A DNA stretch of 64,000 nt from Treponema sp. J25 (lineage in GTDB: Bacteria > Spirochaetota > Spirochaetia > Treponematales > Breznakiellaceae), in assembly GCF_004343725.1 (NCBI RefSeq), contig NZ_PTQW01000018.1, positions 25,965-89,964 on the forward strand, written 5' to 3'. Made by a program: the position numbers and the translations under genes. This document shows, in pieces, positions 54,208-63,511 of this stretch; within the stretch, counting starts at the first letter, position 1, and each line of letters opens with the position of its first letter. The notes below the pieces were generated by a model. That model was not told the origin of the DNA. It ran no database searches and saw only the letters and a list, made by a program, of their open reading frames with translations.

Positions 54208-56797
54208 GTTACCACTGCTATTTTTCCCGACACCACAATTGGCTAACAGAACAAAAAAGAATGGGAATTTTTCTAAGAATATTCATAAACCTGATACAAC
54301 ACGGCAGATCCAACGACTTTCTCCAATGTTTGAGCAATTACGGACTGCTTTTGAAGCCCGCAAAGTGGAGATTCAGCAAAGCACTGCAGGTATAGAACCC
54401 GAATATGTTTTAGTAATAGAGATTGTTGGTGGAGTAGAAAATTTTGTTAATGCTGTAAAGCGTATTGCTGGCTTTGAATGGATGGGTGAAATTGAGGTGG
54501 AGGATATTTCGCCTGACCAAGATTTTTATGATGCAGATTCTCCAGATAAAACACTAACAGGTCGTCTGTATTTTGTGATGACCAATCAGCAAGCGCTAAA
54601 TGAATTGCTCTCGTTGTGGCGTCGATATCAAAACAATGAATCTTTCGATTATGGACTTAAAAATTTCTATAATTTATTCACATGCTTAAAGTCTATCCGG
54701 CGATGGGATATTCAGGATAGATTGCTTGAAACTGGGGTAATTCAGGGTTGGCAAGAAGATTTAAAGCATGATAGCAATAGACCGATTCGCTTTGAAGTTG
54801 AACTTTGGTTTCGAAGTAACCCCGAGAAGAGAAAACAAAGTTTAAATAGAGTTACAGATCTAATTCGTAATCTGGACGGGCGTGTTCTGACTGGATCATT
54901 ATACGAGGGAATTGCGTATCATGGTATGTTAGCCGAACTGCCGGCCCAATCTATCCAGACCATTATTAATAACCAGGATGTAGAATTGGTAAAGTGCGAA
55001 AGTATTATGTTCTTTCGCCCTGTTGGACAGATAATTGCTGATGGTACTCTTCCTGAAAATGATTTGGTTTATTCAGATTTCCCAGAATCTTCTTTGCCGC
55101 AAGGAGAACCTGTCATAGCCCTCTTAGATGGCCTGCCATTAGCGAATCATCGTCTTCTAAAAGACAGGCTAATTATTGATGATCCTGATAATTTTGAAAA
55201 TAGCTATAATGCCGAAGAACGCGTTCATGGTACTGCGATGGCTTCGCTCATCATTCATGGAGACCTTAATGATAGGGAAAAACCATTAAAACGGCCAGTG
55301 TATGTGCGACCAATCATGAGGCCGAATCCCAATGATTATCATAGACCTCGCCCAGAGTATGTACCAGATGATGTTCTCATCGTAGATCTTATTCATAGAT
55401 CTGTAAAAAGGTTATTTGAAAACGATGGCATAGAAAAACCAGTGGCCCCTTCGGTACGAGTCATCAATTTATCTATTGGCGATCCTTCTAGACAGTTTTT
55501 TCAATCGATGAGTCCTTTAGCAAGGTTACTGGATTGGCTAAGTAGTACTTATAAAATACTTTTTATTATCAGTGCGGGAAACCACCCAAGTCCCATTTAT
55601 CTTAATGTTCCTAGGGCTCAGTTTGAGTCCTTAACTACATCACAAAAAGAAGCGGTTATCCTAAAAGCTATTTTTGAAGATATCAGAAATCGTAAACTTC
55701 TTTCTCCAGCCGAAAGCATCAATAATCTCACAGTTGGGGCGCTTCAATTTGATTCCTCTTCTTATGAAAGTTGTTATAACGGATTTAATCCCTTTGAACA
55801 TTCGTTGCCAAGCCCGGTATCTGCATTCGGCGTTGGTTATCGGCGGTCAATTAAACCAGACATTGTTTTTCGGGGAGGCAGGGTTTTGTATCAGGAGGAT
55901 CTTAGATATTCTCGGAAAGATCATTATGTGATAAAACCGGTAGAACCAGCGATTCGAAGCAATCCTCCAGGAAACAAAACCGCTGTACCATCCAGGCAAT
56001 CTGGAAATCTTGATGGTGTTGCTTATTGTTGTGGAACGAGCAATGCGGCGGCTTTGATGAGCAGAGCGGCTAGTATTTGTTACGAATTGTTACAACAAAT
56101 AGTCTCTGAGCAGCTTCCTAATATTGATATGCGCCCGTATGAAATACCATTGCTCAAAGCAATGTTAATTCACGGTTGCTCATGGGAAAATATCGCCCCA
56201 CATCTACATGGTGTACTTCAGAGTGATTGTAAAAACAAACAAGAACTTAACGCAAAAATTAGCAGATGGATCGGGTACGGGCATCCAGAGATTGGCCGGG
56301 TATTATATTGTACGGAGCAACGGGCTACGGTATTAGGTTTTGGACAACTCTCTGATGGACAAGCTCATATTTTCAGATTACCATTACCGCCATCGTTAAG
56401 TTCCCAGACTGTCTGGCGAAGATTAACTGTCACTTTGGCTTGGTTGTCACCCGTATTGGCTAGCAATCAGAAATACCGCGTAGCAAACCTCTGGTTCGAA
56501 GTAAACAATAATGGTTTAACCTCAAACAGAAAAAATACGGATTGGCAAGCAGTAAGACGCGGAACGGTTCAACATGAAGTATTTGAAGGTGAGCAGGCGG
56601 AACCTTTTAATGATGGTGATGTCATAGAGATCAAAGTGAATTGCCGAGAAGATGCTGGGAAAATTCAAAGTCCTATAGCTTATGGTTTGATTGTGTCTTT
56701 AGAGGTAGCCGAAGGTGTTAATATAGCTGTTTATAATGAAATTCAGACAAGAATTACCTCTGTAGTCCAAATTCAGCAGGTAATAGGTGGAGTATAA
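54200..56797 (+). CDS. Subtilisin-like (S8) serine protease, IetS-like
   Basis: This 865-residue protein carries a cytoplasmic S8 protease domain. Asp310 (PVIALLDGLPLANH), His343 (ERVHGTAMASLIIHG), oxyanion Asn461 (IISAGNHPSP) and Ser614 (YCCGTSNAAALMS) make a complete catalytic set. About 290 residues precede the protease and about 200 follow; both are unassigned and could recognise the trigger or partner. There is no signal peptide. GGAGG stands 6 bases before the ATG, and the start overlaps the ATPase gene by 8 bp. A sample 60-base line (54661-54720) has 20 G+C, against 34 of 60 in brxHII (57121-57180), so the pair is probably a later arrival. Confidence 0.78.
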   Translation: MSKLPLLFFPTPQLANRTKKNGNFSKNIHKPDTTRQIQRLSPMFEQLRTAFEARKVEIQQSTAGIEPEYVLVIEIVGGVENFVNAVKRIAGFEWMGEIEVEDISPDQDFYDADSPDKTLTGRLYFVMTNQQALNELLSLWRRYQNNESFDYGLKNFYNLFTCLKSIRRWDIQDRLLETGVIQGWQEDLKHDSNRPIRFEVELWFRSNPEKRKQSLNRVTDLIRNLDGRVLTGSLYEGIAYHGMLAELPAQSIQTIINNQDVELVKCESIMFFRPVGQIIADGTLPENDLVYSDFPESSLPQGEPVIALLDGLPLANHRLLKDRLIIDDPDNFENSYNAEERVHGTAMASLIIHGDLNDREKPLKRPVYVRPIMRPNPNDYHRPRPEYVPDDVLIVDLIHRSVKRLFENDGIEKPVAPSVRVINLSIGDPSRQFFQSMSPLARLLDWLSSTYKILFIISAGNHPSPIYLNVPRAQFESLTTSQKEAVILKAIFEDIRNRKLLSPAESINNLTVGALQFDSSSYESCYNGFNPFEHSLPSPVSAFGVGYRRSIKPDIVFRGGRVLYQEDLRYSRKDHYVIKPVEPAIRSNPPGNKTAVPSRQSGNLDGVAYCCGTSNAAALMSRAASICYELLQQIVSEQLPNIDMRPYEIPLLKAMLIHGCSWENIAPHLHGVLQSDCKNKQELNAKISRWIGYGHPEIGRVLYCTEQRATVLGFGQLSDGQAHIFRLPLPPSLSSQTVWRRLTVTLAWLSPVLASNQKYRVANLWFEVNNNGLTSNRKNTDWQAVRRGTVQHEVFEGEQAEPFNDGDVIEIKVNCREDAGKIQSPIAYGLIVSLEVAEGVNIAVYNEIQTRITSVVQIQQVIGGV

Positions 56798-56804
56798 TTA
56801 ACGC

Positions 56805-59699
56805 ATGTCTTCCCTTTGGCGCTACAGCCCCGACCATAGGCAACCCTGTCTTGTCATGGAAAGCCACACCCTGTGGGGAGAAACGGTGTGCTGGGTGTGG
56901 ATCCCCGAAAGCAACCGCGTAATCCAGCTTCCCGCGTCAAAATTGGAGCCCCTGGAAAAAGCGCCGTTCTGTTCTCCCGACTATATTAGTTATGTGGCCA
57001 CGGCGGCCCGCATCGCCGATGCCTTAACTCAGGATGTGCTCCTTGCCCCCCTGGAAGCTTCGGTGATTCCCCTGCCGCATCAACTCTACGCCCTATGGCG
57101 GGCAGTTTCAGGCAACCAGGTGCGGTATCTGTTGGCCGACGAGGTGGGTCTTGGAAAGACCATCGAGGCGGGGTTGATTATGCGGGAACTGAAACTGCGG
57201 GGCCTGGTGAAGCGTACCCTAGTCATTGCCCCAAAGGGGCTTGTAAACCAATGGGTAAGCGAAATGCGCTTTCACTTTGGAGAAACCTTCCGATTGGTGT
57301 TACCCGAAGATATCGGAACTTTAAAGCGGATTCTCCCCCCACCACAGGGTGAAGAAAAAAACCGCCCACAGACAGGGGAAGCCTGTTACGGCAATGCCTG
57401 GGCCTTGTTTCCCCAGGTGGTGGTCCCCATGGATGCGGTAAAGCCCCTGGAACGGCGTCGCGGTTGGAGCGATGCCCAGATTGATGCCTACAATCAGGAC
57501 CGCTTCGAAGATCTCATCGCCGCGGGCTGGGACCTGGTGATCGTAGACGAAGCCCACCGGCTGGGGGGCAGTACCGACCAGGTAGCCCGCTTTAAATTGG
57601 GTCAGGGCCTCGCAGAGGCGGCGCCCTATGTGTTGCTCTTGTCCGCCACACCCCACCAGGGTAAGTCCGATGCCTTTCACAGGCTCATGTCGCTTTTGGA
57701 TGAGCGGGAATTCCCCGATCCGGAGAGTGTGACCAGCGAGCGGATTCAGCCCTATGTGATTCGCACGGAAAAGCGCGCCGCCGTGGATGCGAATGGCAAG
57801 CCCCTGTTTAAGCCGCGTCGCACCCAGCTCGCACCGATTGCCTGGGAAACCCGACACCAGGAACAACAAGCCCTCTATGAAGCCGTCACTTCCTATGTGC
57901 GGGAAGGCTACAACCAAGCGGTTAAAGAAAAGCGAAACTATATCGGCTTTTTGATGTGCCTGATGCAACGACTGGTCGTGTCCAGTACCCGGGCTATTCG
58001 CACCGCCCTTGAAAAAAGGCTCCAGGTACTGACCGAACCGGAGGAACAGTTGAGTTTGTTTCCCCTTGGCGATGCAGAAGAATGGGCAGAGTTGGATGGG
58101 CAAGAGCAGGCAGAAATCGTACTACAGAGCCGGATCAGGGCATTGAGAAATGAACGGGCCGAAATCCAGATGCTTCTGGAACTGGCTGAGCGCTGCGAAC
58201 AAGTCAGCCCCGATGCCAAGGCAGAGGCGTTGATTGAATGGATCTATCGCCTGCAATCCGAAGAGGGCGAGCCGGAACTCAAGGTCCTAGTGTTTACCGA
58301 GTTTGTTCCCACCCAGGAAATGCTCAGACAGTTTCTCAGCGACCGGGGCTTTTCGGTGGCCTGCCTCAATGGTTTTATGGATATGGATGAGCGCAAACGG
58401 GTTCAGGAAGCCTTTGCCGGCGAGGTGCGGATCCTCATTTCCACCGAAGCCGGTGGGGAAGGGTTGAACCTGCAATTTTGCCATGTGGTGATCAACTACG
58501 ATATACCATGGAACCCCATGCGCCTTGAACAACGGATCGGCCGGGTGGACCGCATTGGGCAAACCAAACCGGTCCGGGCGATTAATTTTGTGTTCCAGGA
58601 TTCGGTGGAATACCGGGTGCTCGAAGTGCTGGAACAAAAACTGGCGGTAATCCTGGAAGAGTTTGGGGTGGATAAAACCAGTGATGTACTCGACTCAGCC
58701 CAGGCGGGGCCCCTCTTTGATGAGATGTATGTCAGAGCGATCCTCAATCCAGCAGAGATTCCAGAATCGGTGGAAACGGTGGTTTCCCGTCTGCAAGAAC
58801 AGGTCCGCAAATCCCGGACCATGGGAGCGGTCCTCGGAAAAGCCCCACCATTGGAAGTGGGCACCGCGCAACGGCTTCTGACCCATCCACTGCCCTACTG
58901 GATTGAACGAATGATCCTGGGATACCTCGCCTCTCACGGGGGAAAGGCCGAGAAAAAAGGATCGGCCTGGCATCTTTCCTGGCCCGATGGCGAAACATGG
59001 ACCCACAGGGTGTTTACCCGAGAGCATGCGGAGCGCATCCCTGCGGCCCATCAAATTACCCTGGAAGAACCGAAGGTGCAAAACCTGGTCAGGCATATCC
59101 CTCGGTTTATCCCGGGCCAGCCTATACCGATTATCGCGATGCCCGATCTGGCCAAAGAGGTACGGGGTCTTTGGTCCCTGTGGGAAATCACGGTAAAACC
59201 TTGGCAAACTGAACAAGCCTCATCCGAAAATGCTGTTTTCACAGAGCATTCCGCAGAACAAAATCATTTTCGCCGCATGATGCCCCTCTTTTTAACAGAC
59301 CAGGGGGCAGTCTATATTCCCACCGCCCGCTATATCTGGGATCGCCTCCTCCAGGGGCCGGTGCCTATCCAGGGAACAGTCCCGTTCTCGGAAGATGTTT
59401 TTGCAAAACTATGGGCTATCGCGGAGGAGCAGGGGAAACCTCTGTATGCAGAAATCATGACGGACTATCAACGCCGCATAGATCAGGAACGAGAAAAGGT
59501 CCGCTATGCCCTTTCGGCCCGTCGCAAAACAATCGAGCGCATTGGGCTTCCGCAGGTACGGGACCATCGTTTAAAGCTCCTGACCCAGGAGGAACAGCGT
59601 CTTCTGGAATATCTGGCCCAAAAGGCGCAGGTGATACCCAACATAGAACCGTTGATGGTGATTCGGATAGAAGGGGAGAGCTGTGAAAAGCTGGCGTGA
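56805..59699 (+). CDS. brxHII: BREX type 3 SNF2-like helicase BrxHII
   Basis: This 964-residue superfamily 2 helicase has Walker A ADEVGLGKTIEAG (111-123), the DEAH box in LVIVDEAHRLGG, LLLSATPHQGKSDAF and a C-terminal helicase half (VLVFTEFVPTQEMLRQFL, then ISTEAGGEGLNLQ and LEQRIGRVDRIGQ). Related helicases occur in DISARM, but PglZ and BrxC neighbours place this one in type 3 BREX. It probably moves along or remodels phage DNA. The start lies 7 bp after the subtilase stop, and the 3' end overlaps pglZ by 17 bp. Composition is again GC-rich like brxC. Confidence 0.88.
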   Translation: MSSLWRYSPDHRQPCLVMESHTLWGETVCWVWIPESNRVIQLPASKLEPLEKAPFCSPDYISYVATAARIADALTQDVLLAPLEASVIPLPHQLYALWRAVSGNQVRYLLADEVGLGKTIEAGLIMRELKLRGLVKRTLVIAPKGLVNQWVSEMRFHFGETFRLVLPEDIGTLKRILPPPQGEEKNRPQTGEACYGNAWALFPQVVVPMDAVKPLERRRGWSDAQIDAYNQDRFEDLIAAGWDLVIVDEAHRLGGSTDQVARFKLGQGLAEAAPYVLLLSATPHQGKSDAFHRLMSLLDEREFPDPESVTSERIQPYVIRTEKRAAVDANGKPLFKPRRTQLAPIAWETRHQEQQALYEAVTSYVREGYNQAVKEKRNYIGFLMCLMQRLVVSSTRAIRTALEKRLQVLTEPEEQLSLFPLGDAEEWAELDGQEQAEIVLQSRIRALRNERAEIQMLLELAERCEQVSPDAKAEALIEWIYRLQSEEGEPELKVLVFTEFVPTQEMLRQFLSDRGFSVACLNGFMDMDERKRVQEAFAGEVRILISTEAGGEGLNLQFCHVVINYDIPWNPMRLEQRIGRVDRIGQTKPVRAINFVFQDSVEYRVLEVLEQKLAVILEEFGVDKTSDVLDSAQAGPLFDEMYVRAILNPAEIPESVETVVSRLQEQVRKSRTMGAVLGKAPPLEVGTAQRLLTHPLPYWIERMILGYLASHGGKAEKKGSAWHLSWPDGETWTHRVFTREHAERIPAAHQITLEEPKVQNLVRHIPRFIPGQPIPIIAMPDLAKEVRGLWSLWEITVKPWQTEQASSENAVFTEHSAEQNHFRRMMPLFLTDQGAVYIPTARYIWDRLLQGPVPIQGTVPFSEDVFAKLWAIAEEQGKPLYAEIMTDYQRRIDQEREKVRYALSARRKTIERIGLPQVRDHRLKLLTQEEQRLLEYLAQKAQVIPNIEPLMVIRIEGESCEKLA

Positions 59700-61671
59700 T
59701 GTGATTCTTAAAGAGTTTACGCCTCAGGTTGCTAAGCTCACTCTGGTTGCTGATCCCGATGGGCTTCTTCTGGAAGAAGGGATCTTGGAGGATATTCAAC
59801 GCCGCGGTTTTGCATTAATCCCTTTTGAGGACCCCATCGCTTTTCGGTATGCCTATGAATCGAAATTCCGCTCCCATTGGGACCTGGGCGAAACGACCAA
59901 TCTGGTGGTGATCCTGCGATCCCAGGAAAGCGATTTACATCATTTACCCTATGACCTTTTACAGGCAGGGCGTAAACTCTCATTTTCTCTTGGAACGATT
60001 TTTCCTCATTTAAGTTATCCCGTGGTGGCCAGCCTGGATCGGGGCTATTTTGATGTCCTCTTTGCGGCCCAGGAACTTCATGCGCCGGGGCAATTGGGAG
60101 ATAACGCTACTAAAGATTTTATTCTCCGCCATGTGTTTGAAATTGCCCCCGAGCTTATCAAACAGCCTTCAGAACTGTTACGGGTTTTATTGCGCCGCCA
60201 TTATTATCAACAAAAGATTCCTGCAGAGATTGAACAACGATTGATTCTATTGCTTCGTCAAAATCAGGTGTTCAAAGATTGGCCCCTGGATATCATCGTT
60301 CCTGATCGGGAAGCCTTTTTGGCTTTCCTGCAAGAACGGTGGTCATTTTTTATTAACAGGGTTGCCATGCGGGAATCCGCATCGGTTTTGGAAAAGGAGC
60401 CACACTATAAAGTCGCTATTCAGGGGCCTATGGAGTTACCCTTTGAGCACGACGATATTCGGGGCTATATCGAAAAGCTGTTTGCCGAAGGCATGTTACA
60501 GGCCATACCCAAGGCGGAGGTAGGGATCTCAGGCAACAATTGGTGGTACATTGGGATAAAAACAGGATGTCCTGAACAAAGGACTCGCCGTTTAGAAAAA
60601 TTGATAGATAGTCTGGAAGCTACACTCCCTGAGGAAAAGGCACCATATTCTGCCTGGTTTTCCTTTGCCCATGCTTGGGCAGAATTCCAGGTGCTGCGCC
60701 ATGAAACTCTCAGTTTGCCGGTGGGCCTTCAGAACCGAATTCAGGAATTAATTCAGCAGGTAGATACAAGATTTGAGCAGTGGATTCAGCGCCGATATGC
60801 GGCTTTGCACCAGTTGCCGCCGGACCCGCCGGTCATGGTCCACCATATTCCCCGGTTCTTATCCAAACAGACCGCTAAAATTGCATTGGTCGTCATTGAC
60901 GGACTTGCCCTGGACCAGTGGGTAATTCTTCGAAACGAACTTGTTGCAAAGGTTCCGACCTTGCGTTTTCGCGAACAGGCGGTTTTTGCCTGGATCCCCA
61001 CCTTAACTTCGGTGTCGCGGCAAGCCCTTTTTGCGGGTAAGGCGCCGCTCTTCTTTCCGGATAGCATCCAGAGCACCCATAAAGAACCTGCCTTGTGGAC
61101 CAGGTTCTGGGAAGAACAGGGACTTGTGGATAATGAGGTGATCTATCTCAAAGGTGTGGGAGATGGAGATAGTGCGACCATAGGGGAAGCGCTTTCCCAC
61201 CCCAAAGTGCAGGTTGCCGCCCTCGTGGTGGATAAGATTGACAAAATCATGCATGGCATAGAACTCGGTACTGCCGGTATGCACAGTCAGGTGCGGCTTT
61301 GGGCTCGTCAGCCTTATCTTCTCTCCCTCCTGGATGCGCTTTTACACCAGGGGTTCCAGGTGTATCTGACTTCGGATCATGGAAATGTGGAGGCGAAAGG
61401 CATGGGTCGCCCCACAGAGGGGATGGTGGCGGACCAGCGGGGAGAACGGGTCCGGATCTATCCAGAGGCGATACTTCGAAGACAAGTAAAAGAACAGTTT
61501 CCTGAAACAATTGAATGGGATCCAATCGGACTGCCTGAGAACTACTACCCCTTACTAGCCCCTTCCCGGCGGGCTTTTATCCCGGAACAGAACCATACGG
61601 TAAGCCATGGGGGAATTTCTATTGAAGAGCTTATTGTGCCCTTCATTAAAATTGAAAGGAGCGCTGAGTGA
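59683..61671 (+). CDS. pglZ: BREX type 3 PglZ, alkaline-phosphatase-superfamily protein
   Basis: This 662-residue protein has a PglZ core in its C-terminal half. Motifs are IALVVIDGLALDQWVILRNE (metal-binding Asp), TLTSVSRQALFAGKAPLFF, YLTSDHGNVEAKG (Asp-His metal ligands) and HTVSHGGISIEELIVPFIK. The N-terminal ~380 residues are helical and typical of PglZ proteins. PglZ is the hallmark of BREX and is required for defence. The GTG start is chosen because AGGGGAG stands 4 bases before it; it overlaps brxHII by 17 bp. The stop overlaps the next gene by 4 bp. Confidence 0.9.
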   Translation: MKSWRDVILKEFTPQVAKLTLVADPDGLLLEEGILEDIQRRGFALIPFEDPIAFRYAYESKFRSHWDLGETTNLVVILRSQESDLHHLPYDLLQAGRKLSFSLGTIFPHLSYPVVASLDRGYFDVLFAAQELHAPGQLGDNATKDFILRHVFEIAPELIKQPSELLRVLLRRHYYQQKIPAEIEQRLILLLRQNQVFKDWPLDIIVPDREAFLAFLQERWSFFINRVAMRESASVLEKEPHYKVAIQGPMELPFEHDDIRGYIEKLFAEGMLQAIPKAEVGISGNNWWYIGIKTGCPEQRTRRLEKLIDSLEATLPEEKAPYSAWFSFAHAWAEFQVLRHETLSLPVGLQNRIQELIQQVDTRFEQWIQRRYAALHQLPPDPPVMVHHIPRFLSKQTAKIALVVIDGLALDQWVILRNELVAKVPTLRFREQAVFAWIPTLTSVSRQALFAGKAPLFFPDSIQSTHKEPALWTRFWEEQGLVDNEVIYLKGVGDGDSATIGEALSHPKVQVAALVVDKIDKIMHGIELGTAGMHSQVRLWARQPYLLSLLDALLHQGFQVYLTSDHGNVEAKGMGRPTEGMVADQRGERVRIYPEAILRRQVKEQFPETIEWDPIGLPENYYPLLAPSRRAFIPEQNHTVSHGGISIEELIVPFIKIERSAE

Positions 61672-62432
61672 CGCTAAATAAAAACCGCTTAGGTCTTAAT
61701 CAACGGGTGCGTTTGGAATGGCTTGAACGGACCGCTCATTTAATTCTGGCAGGAAACAATGAAAAAGACATTCATGGGACCTTACAGGAACTATTAAAGG
61801 ATCAATTATCTGTTGGAAGTCAGGCAAAACGCTGCAATCGGGATAAGGTGATCAGTATACTCCAAATGGTGTGGGTCAATCCGATCCCTGAAATTCGGGC
61901 CCTGCGCACGGAGGGACTGCAGTTTTTAGCTCAACCACCAGAAGGAATTTGTTTTGGTGAGACCAGCCTGATCGTTCATTGGGGCATGATGATGGCCGTG
62001 TACCCCTTCTGGACAGCGGTGGCCACCCAAACGGGCCGGTTACTGCGACTGCAGGGCAATGCTACGGCATCTCAGATTCAGCGACGCCTTCGTGAACTCT
62101 ATGGAGAACGGGAAAGCGTTTCAAAGGCAACTCGCCGGGTGCTTCGTTCTTTCGTTGATTGGGGCGTCTTACAGGATACAGAGAAAATCGGGATATACAC
62201 CGGTGGGACTTCTCAAACGGTAGAAGATCCGCGTCTTGTCGCCTGGCTCATCGAGGCCTTTCTGCGTTCTAAGGGTAATGGGCCCATCCCTTTAAAAGAA
62301 ATTATCGAAAACCCAGGCCTATTTCCTTTTCGGATTAAGCCTCTTCATGGGGAGTATCTTGCAAAAGCTTCATCTAGACTCGAGTTTTTTTATAGTGGGT
62401 TAGACGAGGTGTTGGTGAGGGTGAAGGCATAG
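61668..62432 (+). CDS. brxA: BREX type 3 BrxA-like protein
   Basis: This 254-residue protein begins at a GTG that overlaps the pglZ stop (GTGA), with AAAGGAG before it. It is mostly helical, with KRCNRDKVISILQMVWV, FGETSLIVHWGMMMAVYPFW and a winged-helix-like ASQIQRRLRELYGERESV followed by VLRSFVDWGVLQ. Size, helical make-up and the final position after pglZ fit BrxA (DUF1819), a small DNA-binding BREX protein. The assignment rests on context more than on motifs I can recite. It closes the operon. Confidence 0.75.
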   Translation: MTLNKNRLGLNQRVRLEWLERTAHLILAGNNEKDIHGTLQELLKDQLSVGSQAKRCNRDKVISILQMVWVNPIPEIRALRTEGLQFLAQPPEGICFGETSLIVHWGMMMAVYPFWTAVATQTGRLLRLQGNATASQIQRRLRELYGERESVSKATRRVLRSFVDWGVLQDTEKIGIYTGGTSQTVEDPRLVAWLIEAFLRSKGNGPIPLKEIIENPGLFPFRIKPLHGEYLAKASSRLEFFYSGLDEVLVRVKA

Positions 62433-62465
62433 TCCTGTGTTAAAGGGCTTTTAACATACGCCCCC

Positions 62466-62494
62466 TTGCCACCAGGGGAAAGCCCTGGCATACT
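62466..62494 (+). promoter_or_regulatory. pfkB promoter with palindromic spacer
   Basis: TTGCCA (62466-62471) and CATACT (62489-62494) are 17 bp apart. The spacer CCAGGGGAAAGCCCTGG is itself an inverted repeat (CCAGGG / CCCTGG). It could be an operator, or a hairpin ending BREX transcription 40 bp after brxA. The -10 box ends 9 bp before the ATG at 62504, and no ribosome site exists, so a leaderless mRNA is possible. Confidence 0.5.
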
Positions 62495-62503
62495 CTTGTG
62501 TGT

Positions 62504-63511
62504 ATGGCCTCTTTTTTATCGGTGTGCCTTAACCCAACCCTTCAGAAAACCCTCCGGTTCTCCCGCATCCAGCCAGACCGGGTTAATCGAACCGCCACTC
62601 ACCGCCTCGATGCCTCGGGCAAAGGGGTAAACGTAAGCCGGGTTCTTAAGCAGCTTGGCCAATCGGTAGTGCATCTTACCCAGCTTGGGGGCAGTCTACG
62701 TCCCCTGTTCCTGGAACTCTGCGAACAGGATCACCTTGATGTCCGGTGGGTAGAAAGCAACAGCCCCATCCGCTTTTGCTACACCCTGATTGAAGAAAGC
62801 ACCCATACGGTAACCGAACTGGTAGAAGAATCTGAAGCGGTGGCCCCCGACACAGAAGAAAACATCAAAACCCGCTTCCTTGAGATTTTAGCCACCGATT
62901 TTGCCCCATCCTCTCACCACACAGAAACCCACAAACAAAAGTCCGCCGTACCGACCCTCATCATCTCAGGGACCAAGGCCCGGGGCTTTTCGGCAGATAT
63001 CTTTCCCTTCATGGTGCAAAGGGCCCGCGAACAGGGGATGCAGATTATTCTGGATATTCGAGGCGAGGACCTATTGCGATGCCTTCCCTATCACCCTCAT
63101 GTCATCAAACCCAACTTTGACGAATTTGTAGGAACCTTTCTTCCTGACAGGACCGCCCACCATACAACAGCGACTTCTTCCTCAAGCGAAAATTCCAAAG
63201 AAGCCTCTCAAGCTCCCCTAGCAGCCCTGGTCCAGGAAACGGCTCTGGAAATCCAGAAAACCTATGGCTGCCAGATTATCCTTACCCGAGGCTCCCAGTC
63301 AGTCTGGGCCTTTGAGCGGGGCAAGTTCATAGAACAAAACATCGAGCCGGTGCTCCCCGTAAACACCACGGGATGCGGCGATGCCTTTACCGCCGGAATA
63401 GCCTCAGCCCTTGCTGCGGGAGCCTCCCTCGAGGAAGCCCTGCAAGAGGGCATTCGCTGTGGCGCATTGAACGCGGCCCTCTTAAAACCGGGAAGCATCG
63501 TAGCTGAATAG
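62504..63511 (+). CDS. PfkB-family sugar-phosphate kinase (1-phosphofructokinase type)
   Basis: This is a protein of about 335 residues with the 1-phosphofructokinase/tagatose-6-phosphate kinase pattern: VCLNPTLQKTL at the start, ASGKGVNVSRVLKQLGQ, and the PfkB signature NTTGCGDAFTAGIASAL with the catalytic Asp. Two Ser/Thr/His-rich inserts interrupt the fold (near 140-150 and 210-230, e.g. HHTTATSSSSENSKEA). It should phosphorylate a hexose phosphate in the cytoplasm; which one is not clear, as no PTS or partner gene is adjacent. A GTG two codons upstream (62498) is an alternative start. It follows the BREX operon but has its own promoter. Confidence 0.85.
   Translation: MASFLSVCLNPTLQKTLRFSRIQPDRVNRTATHRLDASGKGVNVSRVLKQLGQSVVHLTQLGGSLRPLFLELCEQDHLDVRWVESNSPIRFCYTLIEESTHTVTELVEESEAVAPDTEENIKTRFLEILATDFAPSSHHTETHKQKSAVPTLIISGTKARGFSADIFPFMVQRAREQGMQIILDIRGEDLLRCLPYHPHVIKPNFDEFVGTFLPDRTAHHTTATSSSSENSKEASQAPLAALVQETALEIQKTYGCQIILTRGSQSVWAFERGKFIEQNIEPVLPVNTTGCGDAFTAGIASALAAGASLEEALQEGIRCGALNAALLKPGSIVAE

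Noticed and set aside
56805..59699. DISARM-type defence based on methylase plus SNF2 helicase
   Set aside because: PglZ, BrxC and BrxF in the same operon define BREX type 3, and no PLD or DUF1998 DISARM proteins are present.
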